DNA of 64,000 bases from Henricia sp. BOLD:AAB3569 (GCA_037783545.1 JBBELK010000431.1:372001-436000), one strand, 5' to 3'; positions 34,028 to 46,327 are shown, numbered from the stretch's first letter. The notes: a model not told the origin generated them from the sequence alone. Translations and numbers: made by a program.

Positions 34028-34372
34028 TTGGAATTAAATGCTTACAGATGCATCATGAGATGCATCATTTGGACATACACTTTCAAGATGAAGCTTTCCA
34101 ACCAAGAGCGGGCAAGAGCAATAGGAATGTTGCAATCTGGACAGTCATTTAGACAAGTGGCTCGTTTTTTTCAAGTTGCACCATCAACAATTTCAAATTT
34201 GAACCAGCGCTATTTGGCTACTGATGATGTTAGCGACCGCCCTGGGACTGGTCGACCTAGGGTCACCACCCCTGCAGAAGACGGGAGGATTAGGATGCTT
34301 GCACTGAGAAGGCGATTTGTCACTGCACCAACTATCGGATTATGCCACATAAACTGTTTCACAATTGAATAA
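34028..34372 (+). pseudogene. Truncated Tc1-like transposase (N-terminal helix-turn-helix only)
   Basis: From Met at 34088 the frame reads MKLSNQERARAIGMLQSGQS, then a second helix pair (VARFFQVAPSTISNL) and the GRPR-type hinge (DRPGTGRPRVTTPAEDGRIR), typical of the bipartite DNA-binding region of Tc1 transposases. After about 82 residues the similarity stops (TAPTI) and the frame runs into the right inverted repeat. The DDE catalytic domain is absent, so it cannot be an active transposase. Confidence 0.85.
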
Positions 34373-34425
34373 CTGAATGCTCCATTTCTTGCAATTTTCT
34401 GTTACTGTACTTGCTATTGTTTAAT

Positions 34426-34620
34426 GTGGGGTGTTATGGCCGAGCGGTCTAGTGCGTCAAACTTAAGTTCCTGTGCTAGTACTAGAATGTAGGTTCGATT
34501 CCTGGCCGTGACGGGTTGTGGCACCTGTGCCCTTGAGCAAGGCACTCAACCACACTTGCTCCCATTCCTGTAATTGGCGGTCCCTCCGCTGTTGGATGTG
34601 GTATATAAATAAATAAAAAA
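34426..34620 (+). mobile_element. tRNA-Leu-like SINE inserted in the Tc1 inverted repeat
   Basis: Head gttatggccgagcggtctag, B box ggttcgattcc, then 'gtgcccttgagcaaggcact' and an A-rich tail (aaataaataaaaaa). The left inverted repeat supplies the empty site. Confidence 0.9.
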
Positions 34621-35011
34621 ATGCGTGTAACCAGCCATGCATGATTGCTCACGCGTTAACTCCATATCATGCTGGTAGAGAACTATTGTGTGGTCATATT
34701 GATATACAATAATGTGCTTTTTATGAATTATTTTTAACAATTATTTGAACTTTTACAAGTGTCCAAGAACTTCCTTTGCCGAGTGTATAATGGTAGCAAA
34801 CCGTTTCCAAAATGGTAATCATGCGCTGTAGAAGCAGGCTCTATAGACCTTTCCCAGGACTCCTTCCCTGTACAAGTCCACTATGGCTAGCGCCATAGCT
34901 GCGACGCAGTTTTTCCAGTGCATGTTGTTGCAATGTTTTCCATGTTTTTGCGATGTTGTTAAATCGAACAGCGCGTATCCATTCTTAGAAGCCAAATACA
35001 TTTCAGATTTA

Positions 35012-36430
35012 CATTACATCTGAAACGGAGCCAGCTGATATAATGAAATAATATTTTTTATAATAAATTTATTAATAAATAAATAAATAATAATTTGGTA
35101 TATTTTCAAATATATATTTGATGTATTTTAATTTTTTTTCATTCAATTTTGTATGATATGTAATTTTTGAGACGTACAGATTACTAAATGCAATAGCCTG
35201 CCGAAGTGAATACGTCATCTTTTGTTGGTTGCCTAGGCAATGGCTCTACAGTAAAAATCACAGAACCGTGTCCCCATGCTTTTGCAATAGTACTTTTTTT
35301 CCGACGGCCATGATGTTTAGAGCCAATTACTATGGCAACGCACATCACACTTTGGCTGTCTATTCACATGGTTCTCATCGGAACTCAACCTAAGGCCTCA
35401 TAACAACAGTGGGCAGATTCTCTACCAACTGAGCTTTTCAGGAACAGTGCTTTGATAGTCCCTCTGGCTTCTTCAAAGAACCTTAGTTATGTTTCTCTCA
35501 GTATTAATAATTATAAGAAATATATATTTTTATCATTATAAAAAATTTGACTTAAAAATTACCGAAAGATTGCCATTTATGTTGTTCTTGGTTTTTTTGT
35601 TGTTTTGTTTTGCTTTTCTTTACATTTAATTCCATCTGCTTTTAATCTTTTGGGCATTTTCTGCACTTCGCACATTTTTCGTGCTTTAAATATCAGCTGA
35701 TATAATATAAAATAACTATATTGAAATTTTATATATTTTATATATGTTTGAGATTTTATTGAAAACAAGTAGAGACAAACGACATGGCCCTCATCGGGAT
35801 ACGAACCCCAAACCTGTGGCAGATGCTTTACCAGTTGAGCTATGAAGCACAGTGGTATACTCCCTCAGATTTTGTCCAAGAACCACATGCTTTTCTCAGT
35901 ATTAATAATTGAAAACAACAATTGGTAGACTGAAAAATTACCGAAAATACTTACATTTTTTTGTCCGAAATGTATCATATTTGTTGTATGTTTTGCTTTG
36001 CTTTGCTTCATTTCATTTGTTTTATTTTCCATTTGCTTTTAATCATAAATTGACAATTTCTGCAGTTCACGCAAATGTTTAGTGCCAAACAATGTCATCT
36101 GATACGATATAAAATAACTTTATGGAAATTTGATATGTATTTTCTAATATAATTGTTGAGACTTGCAGATTTAAAAATACGGCCTGAGAGAGAAATCATA
36201 TGGTTCTCATCATTGGGATTTGAACTGGAGACCTGTGGCTCTCTGGGCAGATTAATTGAGCTATGAGGCTCGGTGGTATACTCCCTCATATTTCCTCAAA
36301 AACCGTATGTTTTCTCAGTATCAGTAAGCAAAAAAATAATACACTAAACAATTACCGAAAATAATTTGAATCAACGTTCCGACAATGTGATATGTTTAGG
36401 TTGTGTTTTACTTTGCTTTGCTTCATTTTC
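35012..36430 (-). repeat. Three tandem tRNA-SINE units
   Basis: Units start near 35025, 35690 and 36095 (cagctgatataat / tcatctgatacgatat). Each has a minus-strand tRNA-like stretch (A box 'tagctcaactgg', B box 'ggttcgtatcc' in the middle unit) and a 'tttgctttgcttcat' tail. The first unit is enlarged by the CCGAAGTG MITE. Confidence 0.75.
35193..35364. mobile_element. CCGAAGTG MITE, copy 3
   Basis: Ends atagcctgccgaagtgaata and cactttggctgtctatt; inserted in the first tRNA-SINE unit. Confidence 0.85.
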
Positions 36431-36974
36431 TTTCCTTTTAATTCAATTTCCTTTTATTGTTGACTGTTAACATCACTCCATTTCCATAAAAACGCCATCA
36501 CAGATGTGATGTTTTCATGGCGTGGTGATGGTAATTTTAAAAGATTTTTAGGCCAGTTGTGTCACGCCAAGAGTGTGCTGCAGAAAATGCCGTCAGTGTT
36601 ACACTGTATTAGTATACACACGTGCGTAAACGGATCCAATTAAAGATATACTTTGCTCCGATTACATCCCTGGATTTTTGTGTCCTAAATTTATTTCTTG
36701 AATTTGTAAGTTAGTTATTGTTATGGACCCATCGGAGAAAAAAAAAAGTAAAGTCCTGCGGCTGTGCACAGCCTTGTGTGCAATTGGTCTCGCGCCAAAG
36801 CCGTTTCTAAAAGCGGTAACTACAGCCATCAGTAACGTGCACTGCGTAAACAGGTCGCGCATGGGCCAAGTGTTTGCAGCATACAATCTGAGTTCCAGGG
36901 ACATAACATTAATTGGACACCAAGAGTGTCTCTTTCAAACAATTACAGCAAAACGACACATTCAAAGGTATACT

Positions 36975-37300
36975 TGTTTGAGTCGTGTCTTAAGTGATCT
37001 CTGTGCTGGGAGGGGTTGTTTGGGCCTATATATCATTGAAGGGTTTATCCCTCTGTCGGGCTTGTTAAGCCATAGAGTTTAAGCTCACGTGATAGCCAAG
37101 AGTCGGTGAGGAAATTAACTGCAATAGACAGCCGAAGTGTGACGTGTTGCCATTGCAAAAGCACAGGGACACGGTTCAGTGATTTTTTTTTTAGTGTAGA
37201 GCTATTGCCTAGGCAACTAACAAAAGATGACATATTCACTTCGGCAGTCTATACCGTGTTTCGTGACCACCAGTTGGCTTCATAGCTCTCTAAAAGCACT
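36975..37300 (+). mobile_element. tRNA-derived SINE split by a MITE
   Basis: Body 'cttaagtgatctctg...gctcacgtgatagcca' to 'aactgcaata', then the MITE, then 'ccgtgtttcgtgaccaccag'. Matches 26320-26470; tRNA head cut short at 'catagctctct'. Confidence 0.8.
37123..37253. mobile_element. CCGAAGTG MITE, copy 4 (short)
   Basis: Ends agacagccgaagtgtgacg and cacttcggcagtct; lacks the middle segment of longer copies. Confidence 0.85.
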
Positions 37301-38699
37301 TTTATTTGCCGAAATCGATTAATTTGTATGATAACGTTGTTGGTTCATCTTGACACAGAACGTTATTGTCTGCGCGAACCCCTCCCCTCATGCCTGGATC
37401 CATCACCCGCCCCAGGCCCTGATAAGGGATGAGCCGCCGTGATGAAGCAATAAAATGACCCTCGAAGCTGGTCCATTCCCGTCCAGCTTGCACTCGGCCT
37501 AAACGATTAGCCGCACAAGGCTTCATTGCCAAGAATGCAATTAAAACACCAAGTGACCTTTATGCGATGGACAGTGGCTAGCCTTTTCATTACAAGCCGC
37601 TCAACACTGTCCGTTCAAGACGAGAAAAAGCCCGAGCAATTAAAAATCTTGGACAAGGCCGGAGGCACATAAGCAGCTGGCAGGTATTGAACAAGTGGGC
37701 GTTTCCAGTAATTAGTCGGACGTTGACAGCCGTTTAATTAAATTGTGATTGATAAGTAAATTTCTGTTTTAATGCAGAACCAGAAAACGGGAAGTCTCGA
37801 TTATAATAGATGCCCCCGGTCTGATGAGTAAAATTCAAATAGTCTTTAGATTATTAAACGACATTTGCAATGTCCCGAAATTGTAATTTGCAAATGAAAA
37901 AAAGTGTGACATATTGCTGCCGATGCTATTTTGAAATTTGTGAATGAGAAACGATGATTGAAGACGAACTTTAAATGTGTGTGCACACGCATTTTTTTAC
38001 GGAATGGCGCCCCCGTTTGAGACACGGGAGTGCAGGGCTGCAGGCATCCATCTTGTATACCAACTATTCCGGTTTTTTTGTCGAAGGTTGGGCATTTTAA
38101 TGGGGTGTTCACCTTATGTTGTTCCGTACCCTAGTGCTTATGTTTTCTGTTTTCCCTCGCAAAGGCCTCATACACCCACGTTCAGTCACGATAGCTAATC
38201 CCGCCAAAAGTCGAGAGCGAGAATAACTCTAAGTAATGACGTCACTGCAGTATGTACGCGCGCGTGTGTTGGTGACCGACCATTCAGTGCAGTATCACGG
38301 ACGTTGCACGTGTTTGGAAAGCATTGTGGATAGAGCATGGAGGAGAGCATGCATACATTCACCACATTACCTACGCACGCGTCGTCGCGTTGCTATGTTC
38401 AAGGAAGCTTACATGTGCTTCGGTGTAGTCTCGCGATTTGACGGACTCGTAAGCCGCGGGGAGCTTACATCGGGAAAACATGGGCGGAATAATTATGTTG
38501 GAAAATGTCTTGTCGAGGATTAAAGGTTGGTTTCGAGTTAAGGTTGCTGTATATTGAAAGGTTTAGACGGGCTGTTTTCCGACGTACACCATTCGGTAGC
38601 CTACTTTGGAGGTGCACGCGGAGACGGGCAGAGCGTCCGGGAGGGCTCCATGCACGGTCAACTTATAAAGTTGAGGACTTCTGATGCTCACAATTTACG
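37301..38699. other. Upstream region of the FAD-oxidoreductase exon
   Basis: From about 38170 the sequence becomes noticeably CpG-rich (gtacgcgcgcgtgtg, cgcacgcgtcgtcgcg), in keeping with a promoter and 5'UTR. A TATA-like ttataaag sits at 38664, too near the ATG to be convincing. 37301-38170 shows nothing recognisable. Confidence 0.35.
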
Positions 38700-39233
38700 A
38701 TGTTCCAACTCAACGACAGCGATATTACAAGAGCCGATCTGCCGTACTACTACCTGACAAGCACCGATGCGAACGCCACGATGACCGGCCACCACCACGG
38801 AGACACCGGGGGCTGCGGGCTTGCAGAGGCGGCCAACGCCGTCGTCATCACCGCTGTGGTCGTCATCTGCTTCGTGGTGTGCAAGAGCTCCTTCGATTGC
38901 TTCAAGCAGTGGAGGGTGCGCCTCAACATCGTGGTGATAGGTTCAGGTCCCGTTGGACTCTCCGCAGCCATCGTAGCCTCGCACAGCAAACGAGTTGGAC
39001 GGATTGTGGTGTACGAGGAGCTGAACCGAGCACAGCTCATCTCCCGCCCCCAGCAGATCGCTATGGATTCCCGCTCGGTGGCTTTCCTCCGGAAGTATAA
39101 TGTGGATTTTGGTAACATGGAGGGATGCTGGCACAAGGAACGTTTCTACACGAGGATCGGCATATTTCAGGAGTATATGATGAGTACGCTACAGAGGTCC
39201 CATGCTGACGTCACTATTAAACTAGGAACCAAG
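38700..39233 (+). CDS. First coding exon of a membrane-anchored FAD-dependent oxidoreductase (monooxygenase-like)
   Basis: ATG at 38700 is the first in frame after a TGA at 38682; 178 codons run to a gtaaga donor at 39234, phase 0. Residues 1-42 are polar, residues about 44-62 (NAVVITAVVVICFVVC) form a single membrane segment, then basic residues lead into LNIVVIGSGPVGLSAAIVAS, a Rossmann dinucleotide fold with GxGxxG, and VVYEEL, the acidic end of strand 2. RPQQIAMDSRSVAFLRKYNV resembles the segment after the FAD fingerprint in group A flavin monooxygenases and MICAL-type enzymes. Inference: FAD-binding N-terminal part of a monooxygenase anchored in a membrane with its catalytic part after the anchor. 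I could not recognise the next exon in the remaining 24.8 kb, so the gene is partial here. The exon is distinctly more GC-rich than its surroundings. Confidence 0.72.
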
Positions 39234-40816
39234 GTAAGAGTTATATGTATTTGTTTTTAGTGATTATATGTTTAAAACATACACCCAGGATACCAGTGAA
39301 AGTTAGCTGTTGTACCTATGACATATATTTTCTTTGGTTTGACGCCTCCCCACGTTTGCCTCAATCTGCAGTTCACACCATTTCAGGACATTTTACAGCT
39401 AGAGTGATACTACCGGTTTCTGTTGTCTCCGTACCATAAGAATACATTTTTTCAAACTTGTATGTAATTCAGTTTCATTGCTGCTCATAGAGTATGGCCA
39501 AGCCAATGGGAAGAATTTAGTACTTGATCAGGACTTCAGACCTTGTGTACAAAACATATGAGACTGACTGAAGACAAACATTCTCAGAAAATATTCTAAG
39601 ATTTGTTTTTTTTAAATCCTACATTTTGGATTTTCTACCAAATTTGCATTTACTGATGCTTGATAAATCACTTTAAAGAAATGTATTTATAATCAGCTTC
39701 TAAATTTTTCTTACCGATTAAAGGCAGAGGCTCGTCAGTGCGCGCGTGAGGGCAAATTCGTGCAACGAAATACGCAGCTCCATATATCAATAGCATGGAG
39801 CTGCATATTTCGTGGCACGTATTTAGCCTTACGCGCGCATTGAAGAGCCTGTGCCTTTAAGGTGCCAGAATTGCATTTGATATGAATAAACATTGGCATG
39901 GTACTACATGTATTTAGAAAAAAATGGCGACAATTACTTAGTATATAACGGCATCCATACATAATAACATGCTATTCAAATTATATAGGCTACTTAGGTA
40001 TTATCAGGATATATGAACGTACATCACATGCATGTCGCTGTGTAATATGTTGGTATTACCTATAGTATCTATTGTACACTTGTATAGGCTAGAACCACCT
40101 TCAGCGGAACTATCAATGAAAAGGTTTTGAGGAGCACATTCATGGCCCCGTGTATAAATACCATCGACCAAAGTCTGACATTTTGGAAACAAATACCAAG
40201 AACGAGAGCAATTATTTTCAAGTATTTTGTATTACAGTTTCGATGGACTATATTTTAGGATTCAAGAATCTGCCAAAAAACTGCTCATTTTTCTTTAAAT
40301 GGAATTTATTGTAATTGATACCGCTGATGCATGTAGCTAATTTTGAATGCGACGGGGTTTTTTTTCACGCGAGATATTCTCGGCACAAACAAATTAAATC
40401 TATTTTAAGCTCAGTGGCTCGGTTGTAAGAGGACAATGACTCTTGATCTCCTTTATGTCTGCAACTCGCCTCTTTTATAATTGTCGTTTGCGAGTATCGC
40501 ATTTCCGCGCCGTGTACAAGCATATGGGGGCATCATAGAGCAAACGAATATTATGCAATACGTAAATAAGGTATCGCGTACAAACTGGAGTGCAGTGCTT
40601 CAGTTCAATGTGGTATAGTCAAGCAACCTTTACCAAGTTACTGGTCGATTATACCAGTATAGTTCTCGAACCTCCGAATCCAAGTGGTATAGTAGGTAGT
40701 ACGAGTACTTGTAACCTTAGGCCTATAGAACACAGGTGCCGATACGAGTACTTTAAACAGTACATCGTGTAAAAACGAAATAATTTTACCATGCAGCTAC
40801 TGAGTAAATAGTAAAA
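39234..40816. other. Intronic or intergenic; one MITE
   Basis: Apart from the repeat at 39537-39680 (relative of 20770-21080, there split by a MITE) and the palindromic MITE at 39718-39860, no exon-like block with good splice sites was seen. Confidence 0.4.
39718..39860. mobile_element. Palindromic CGTCAGCAATGCGC MITE, copy 4
   Basis: Both arms present, ends ttaaaggcagaggctcgtca and gagcctgtgcctttaa. Confidence 0.8.
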
Positions 40817-41243
40817 GAGCGTGATCCAATTCCGTCCCTCACGCGTGAGGGACGGAAATCAAGATAGAAATGCCTTTCCTTAGTCAACAACAAATGAAAA
40901 CTAAAGTGAACCTGTTTGTTTACCTTCTACGGATGTTTATACACACACTCAGTTTATCACACGTTGAAATTGACTTTACAGTTTTATACGGAGGTTGTTT
41001 TTATGCGTGAGGGACAGATAATCAATAACATTGACAAAAAAAGGAATATCTTTACATGCGTTTTCAACTACATGTATTTCTTGAAAATGTGATAGCACAG
41101 TGTGCCCAGTCAAATTTATTCTGTTAATGTTTGTAATATGATTGTAAAATATGGAAATTTCTTTACAGATCGAGGTATTATTTTGATTAATTGAAGACAT
41201 TTTGAAATCTTCATCCAGTGTTTACCAGTTTTGGATCACGCTC
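40817..41243. mobile_element. GAGCGTGATCCAA MITE
   Basis: 13-bp perfect inverted ends; a 22-bp perfect palindrome (gtccctcacgcgtgaggga core) lies just inside the left end. Confidence 0.7.
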
Positions 41244-42009
41244 AAAACCAACAAACAGAAATGGATATATGGACAACATGTTTATACTTTTTTCACAATA
41301 TGACAAAATATTTCATATTTTGATTGACTAGCTGGTATCAGAATATACAGAATATGCCTATACCTGCTTCCCCGAGTACGCTGCATGAACAAGTACAAGT
41401 AGGCCTGCACCAAGTAGCCCAACGTGGACATTCGAGTACAAGTAGACGAGTACTACTGTACAGTGCTCAATACTACATGTAGTTCCAAGTACGAGTACTA
41501 TAACATTTGTACCACATGTGTGAATTTATGGAACTCGAAGCAAATATAATTTATTTTCATTTGTGTAAGAGGTTTCCTCGGATGTAACACCTTTTTGTCG
41601 GTGTAAAAATAAATATTGCACTTCTTAAATACTGTCTATAAGGGACATAAAGGGGAAAGAATTTACGTCGGACGTCACATAAGCCCTTGTGCACTCAGCC
41701 TATGGGACAACTCAGAAATATTCTAAGTTTTTCCAAGTAAATTCTTCATATTTTTTTCCCCTCCAAATTTTGGTTTCTTCATTAGATTTGCACTTATTGA
41801 TGTACATGTATAATAAATCATTTAAAGGCAAAATTAGTGACGTCCGAGTATTAAAATCTTACCAATGTGTGGTTCAACTTCGTATTTACAGTTGAAGTAT
41901 AAATAGACCTTATGCATAGCGGCCATGACAGAGGGCAGGTTTTCATATTTAAATGATGTGACAATAGATCCACAAAGTGCCTACTCGTGCATGACGCACT
42001 GTGACAATA

Positions 42010-42249
42010 GGGACCATTAGAAATGGTACGCGTACGGGAAACGTATGCGGCTGGGAAAAACTGGATGGTTGTACCAACAGTTTGCGCGGTTATTTTGTCT
42101 GCACAGCATAGGTAATGTGACTTTTTACATCAATATAACCAAGTACACATCCGCACATTTCTTGAACAGCCACGTAAAATTGTGATATAACAACCCAGAT
42201 TTTGCAAGCCGCACACGTTTCCCGTACGCGTACCATTTCTAATGGTCCC
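42010..42249. mobile_element. TA-flanked MITE (240 bp)
   Basis: Ends GGGACCATTAGAAATGGTAC, inverted repeats over 40 bp with one mismatch, TA at 42008-42009 and 42250-42251. Confidence 0.85.
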
Positions 42250-42913
42250 TAATGTGACCAGGCCTATACAACTGTATTCAAGGAAGTGTTAAAACTGGTG
42301 TGCTTACACCATTTTTGTAACAGTCTTTACTAAATTATTGAATTCCTCACGTGGATGCAGTACTTAAATCATAGCTTGTACACCTTGAATGGTTTTGGTA
42401 GTCCTGAGTAAGAGTTGTGACTAATTCCAAGATTGTCAGTTCAGAAGTATCAGTCATTGAAAACTTAGACTCTATTCGGGTTGAAAAATTGGGGTGTACC
42501 CCTCACTGCGGTTTAAAAAAAAAACACGCAGCCTGGACATACAATACACCTATCTCGGGTCCGCAAGGCAGGCAGCGATATAGACATGCAGCATTATTTT
42601 GCACAATATTGCATTAGCAGCGTCTGTCCCTCAGCTGCGAAATTAATTTCCTCCTGCGTGCTTGCCTTCGACTAATCATTGACTTCATTTTAACAAATTA
42701 TGTTATAAATATCTGCAGCCATCTTAAAATATCTACTTATTTTCTTGTAATATATTTCGATTGTTCTAAGAATGTGTTCTAAATTTAAAACTGGTGTGTG
42801 CTTGCCTACGACTTACGTGTATCGTTGATTTAATTTTAACAAATATTGTTATAAGTCTGCAGCCCTCTTTTAAATATATTTAAATATCTAAATTTAAAAC
42901 TGTGCGGGCTGTG

Positions 42914-43060
42914 TGAGATAGACTACTAAAGTGTGACGTCATTTGCCATGGTAATTGGGTCTAAACATTCACTGGTAATCTAGAAACATCCATTGCAACA
43001 GCGCAGAGAAACAGTTCACTGGTTTTAGTGTGGACCCACATTAACCTTGGCAACACACAA
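42914..43060. mobile_element. Degraded CCGAAGTG-family MITE
   Basis: Left end atagactactaaagtgtgac and 'cagagaaacagttcactggt' core are recognisable; right end eroded. Confidence 0.4.
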
Positions 43061-45724
43061 AGATATAATTAATTTACAATGTTAAATCAAATATTAAACG
43101 GCCTCTATATTTTAACGTGTATATGGTGCTGGGTAGACTGATACACAACCTTGAAAATCTTCTCGCCAGTTAGTTTGCGCTTTAAACATATACCATAGGG
43201 AACAATCAGCCAGGAAGTCCTTGAACTGCCAGGGTAACTGCGTGGGATGGATGGGGAGAGGGTCCATTAAAATGATATTATAATGGAAAATAAACACATC
43301 GTTGTTTGCTTCGAAATGCCACCTAGACGCGCGTTGGCATATGTTTTTGCTCTCAATGCCAGACCCGCCTAAACAACCCGCTTATTTTGAAATGATCCTC
43401 GGTTGCTATGGTTTTGGATCCGGCTCCTTATCACTTACTGCGCTAGCCAGCCTTGGCTTGTCAAACCAATTGGAAACCGAATATATCGGTAAATGTGTCA
43501 CAGAATATATAGGTAACCCATATACGCGTGCGTGATCTTCCCAGTAGACATGTTATCCCGATTCACGGGGCACGGAGGGAGCTAAAAAAATCCAGCCGGT
43601 CACGGTTTCGTGGAAAGGTTCAATTGGACATTGTTATTATAAGAAGAATTAAAAGATATGATATCACACGAGTTACTCACAGGAAATTCTTCATTTTTTT
43701 CTTTTCTTACCACGTACGATTGTTTCGTTTCAAGAGTGATTAGGCACCACGCCAAATATGCGTAGGGAATATCTTGATCAATGCATGCACAAAGAATGTA
43801 CTTTGGAAGCATTTTTGTGTGTTCTTGCATTGCGATGTTGCTGTTTTCAGTCATAAAAACAGAGAATAAAAAGTGCAGTTTGCCACACTTTGTTAGAATT
43901 CTAATGATTTTTCAATAGTGGATTTCTAATGTGAAACGACAGAATGATCACCCTTATATTGCCAAGTAGTTCAAAATAATAACGATTTTTAAATATATAT
44001 TTTAAATGAAAATGAATAGTTTAATGCCTCTGTACCATAACAATCTTTCATATAGTGTAAGGACAGTACCTGAATTGACAGATCATTCCAGGGCCTTAAT
44101 TTAACACAAAAGATACCGATTTTATTCAACAATTTGTTGGTAAAAGATAAATGCTGCAGATATTGTAAACATGCTACTATGAGTTACTTCCTATACGTGT
44201 TGCTGTTTCAGTTGATGTTGCTGGTACAGTGGAACTTGTATAGGCCTACATGTACAGTCATCTGTATATCAGTATCTGCTATAAGGCCACCTTGCAGCTT
44301 GATAAAAAAAAAGCCACCTGCTTATAGTGGCCAACCGTCTTTGGTCCCAAATACCATGTGTCTAATGCTAATGCTACCTCTATAAAGGGGTCACCTGTTT
44401 ATAGTGGCCAGGTGTTGTATGGTCCCGTTGAGGGCCATATATGTACAATAAGTTTCATTGTATATAGTGGGCCGCCCTCGAAACCGTAAAGAAACTCGCA
44501 TTGACAGGTGCATTTAATAGCATTATATACATGGCATCTGGGACCAAAGACAAGTGGCCACTATGAACATATGGCCTATTTATCAAGGTGGCCTTAATAG
44601 CATACTTGACTGTGTCTACTTTCAGAGATCAAGCTTGTTTAACAAATCGCAATGGAAAGTTCGCGGTATATGTTTACATGTTAACAAGCTTTAAGGGCGG
44701 TAATGTTTTTAGGCAAATTTTGGCGTATCAAAATGCTAACGTTGTGAATTTGTATTTTCAGGCAACACTAGCTCTGCGACATGCAGTAGGTTCTGTAAGA
44801 TGCAGTAGCTTACAACGTTGCAGAAACTTTCGCTATAGGGGTCGCCATCTTGAAGTCACGTGAACAGAACATGTGTTTTCATTGGCTTGTTATTTTGAAG
44901 GCTCATCGCGTAGCTCATGCTGCTCGCACAATAACGGCGAGTTTTTCGAACGACTTAATAATTGCCTCTTGTATGGCCTTGGGAAGCGGAAACTGTGCGG
45001 TAAAAATTTGCTGCAATCTGTGAACTACATGCTGAGCAAACTGTCACTAATGACTTTTTGCTCAGCGGGTTTTATGCAGCTCTGAACAAAAAAAATAATA
45101 AAGGGCTCAATAAAAAAGGAAATGTATTAATTTGATTCCCTCTTGTGCACAAATCGGCGACCTTATATGTTGGCGCCTTGCATTTCAAGTCCTTTTCTGC
45201 ATTCGGTTTGCGAAAGCAGCTTATAACCCCCTAGGCAGGTGGTCGGCTTACCAGGCTTTTTACAAAGATGACATTTGCCAAATATGAAATCCCATGCCCT
45301 TGGGTACATTAAGAGTATTTGGGAGACAAGTCAGGAACGAAATCAATTTATCAACGCATTGAGTCAAAGATATGGCTCTGTGAAAGGGTCACAAGTATAG
45401 ATTTTTTTTCTTCTGCGAAAATGTAGGCCTATACTCTCAATCTCCCCTAGAAAATCAATCGATTTAGTTACTCAACTATAATAAATGGCAGGTGAAAATC
45501 CACTTCTTAATTTCCCTCGTCTGAGGTTGCTGACTTTTGTGATGTTAATGTTAAATTGATCACTTAATATCCACGATCTATCACCCAGATATTTTTTCTC
45601 TTCTTGGTGTCAAAGGTGGTAAATGTATCAAATGGGGCCAGTCTTTATTAATTATTAATTCTTTAATGATTGCATTTTATAGCGCACATTCCAAATGAAC
45701 ATGTTCACGTGCGCTCACACATTA
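43061..45724. other. Non-coding; tttatagtggcca minisatellite
   Basis: 44270-44590 has imperfect repeats of 'cctgcttatagtggccaac' in both orientations, related to 17120-17290. Remaining sequence shows no gene. Confidence 0.45.
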
Positions 45725-45925
45725 TAATACTCTTCACGAAAGAGTGCTCTTGGATCTTTTAAGTGCGTTACACAATACACTAGACCAGCGGCTTTACATC
45801 CCAATTGTGGTTGAGTGCCTTGCTCAAGGCCACAAGTACCACGGCCAGGTTTCGAACTGCAGCAGCGAGTTTTCGCCCACATTTCGCGAGTCAACGACCT
45901 AAACCACTCGGCCAATGTTTTGACA
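45725..45925 (-). mobile_element. SINE, minus strand
   Basis: 'gagtgccttgctcaaggcca' with 'tcttcacgaaagagtgctct' upstream and a tRNA-like head (accactcggcc). Confidence 0.75.
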
Positions 45926-46228
45926 AGCATTAACTCAAACAATTGTTTTTCTCGTGCAAACCGTGAGGTTGGTCTCCTTCCTCCATGGTCTAATCTTCCC
46001 AGCTGTGAGGCCCACTATAACTAGGATGTTTAAATGCATATGTAGAAATTAAATAAAAGCAGGTACAATGTCCCTCCAAATGAATAAAAATCGCTAAAGA
46101 AAGTTTACACTAAATTACAGATACACAAATGCTACCTTTGTATCAACTGTGGTTGTATGTTGATTCACACGTAAAATAAACTGAACAGGTTTTGATGCTG
46201 CTCCGTTTATTTGTGTAAGAGGCGAGAC

Positions 46229-46327
46229 TTAAAGGCAGACCGAGGCTCGTCAGCAATGCGCTCGCCAAATTCGTGCCACGAAATACGCAGCTCCATGTCT
46301 TTGCTACAGAGCTGCGTATTTCGTGGC
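46229..46327. mobile_element. Palindromic CGTCAGCAATGCGC MITE, copy 5 (right arm truncated)
   Basis: Ends abruptly at gcgtatttcgtggcc where the 46325-46450 dispersed repeat begins. Confidence 0.75.

Larger units (their letters stand above)
33751..34785 (+). mobile_element. Tc1/mariner-type element, internally deleted, TA-flanked
   Basis: Tip CACTCGGCAAA with TA at 33749-33750 and 34786-34787. Long inverted repeats: 33751-33964 and 34375-34785, the latter enlarged by a SINE. Interior keeps the 5' end of a transposase frame. Confidence 0.85.

Noticed and set aside
36723..36965. 81-codon frame from MDPSEKKKSK to RHIQ before a gtatac donor
   Set aside because: Looks exon-like but no family recognised, the frame continues into a SINE, and no partner exon was found; kept as unproven.
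38664..38671. TATA box for the FAD-oxidoreductase
   Set aside because: Only 36 nt before the ATG, leaving almost no 5'UTR; AT-rich octamers are common here.
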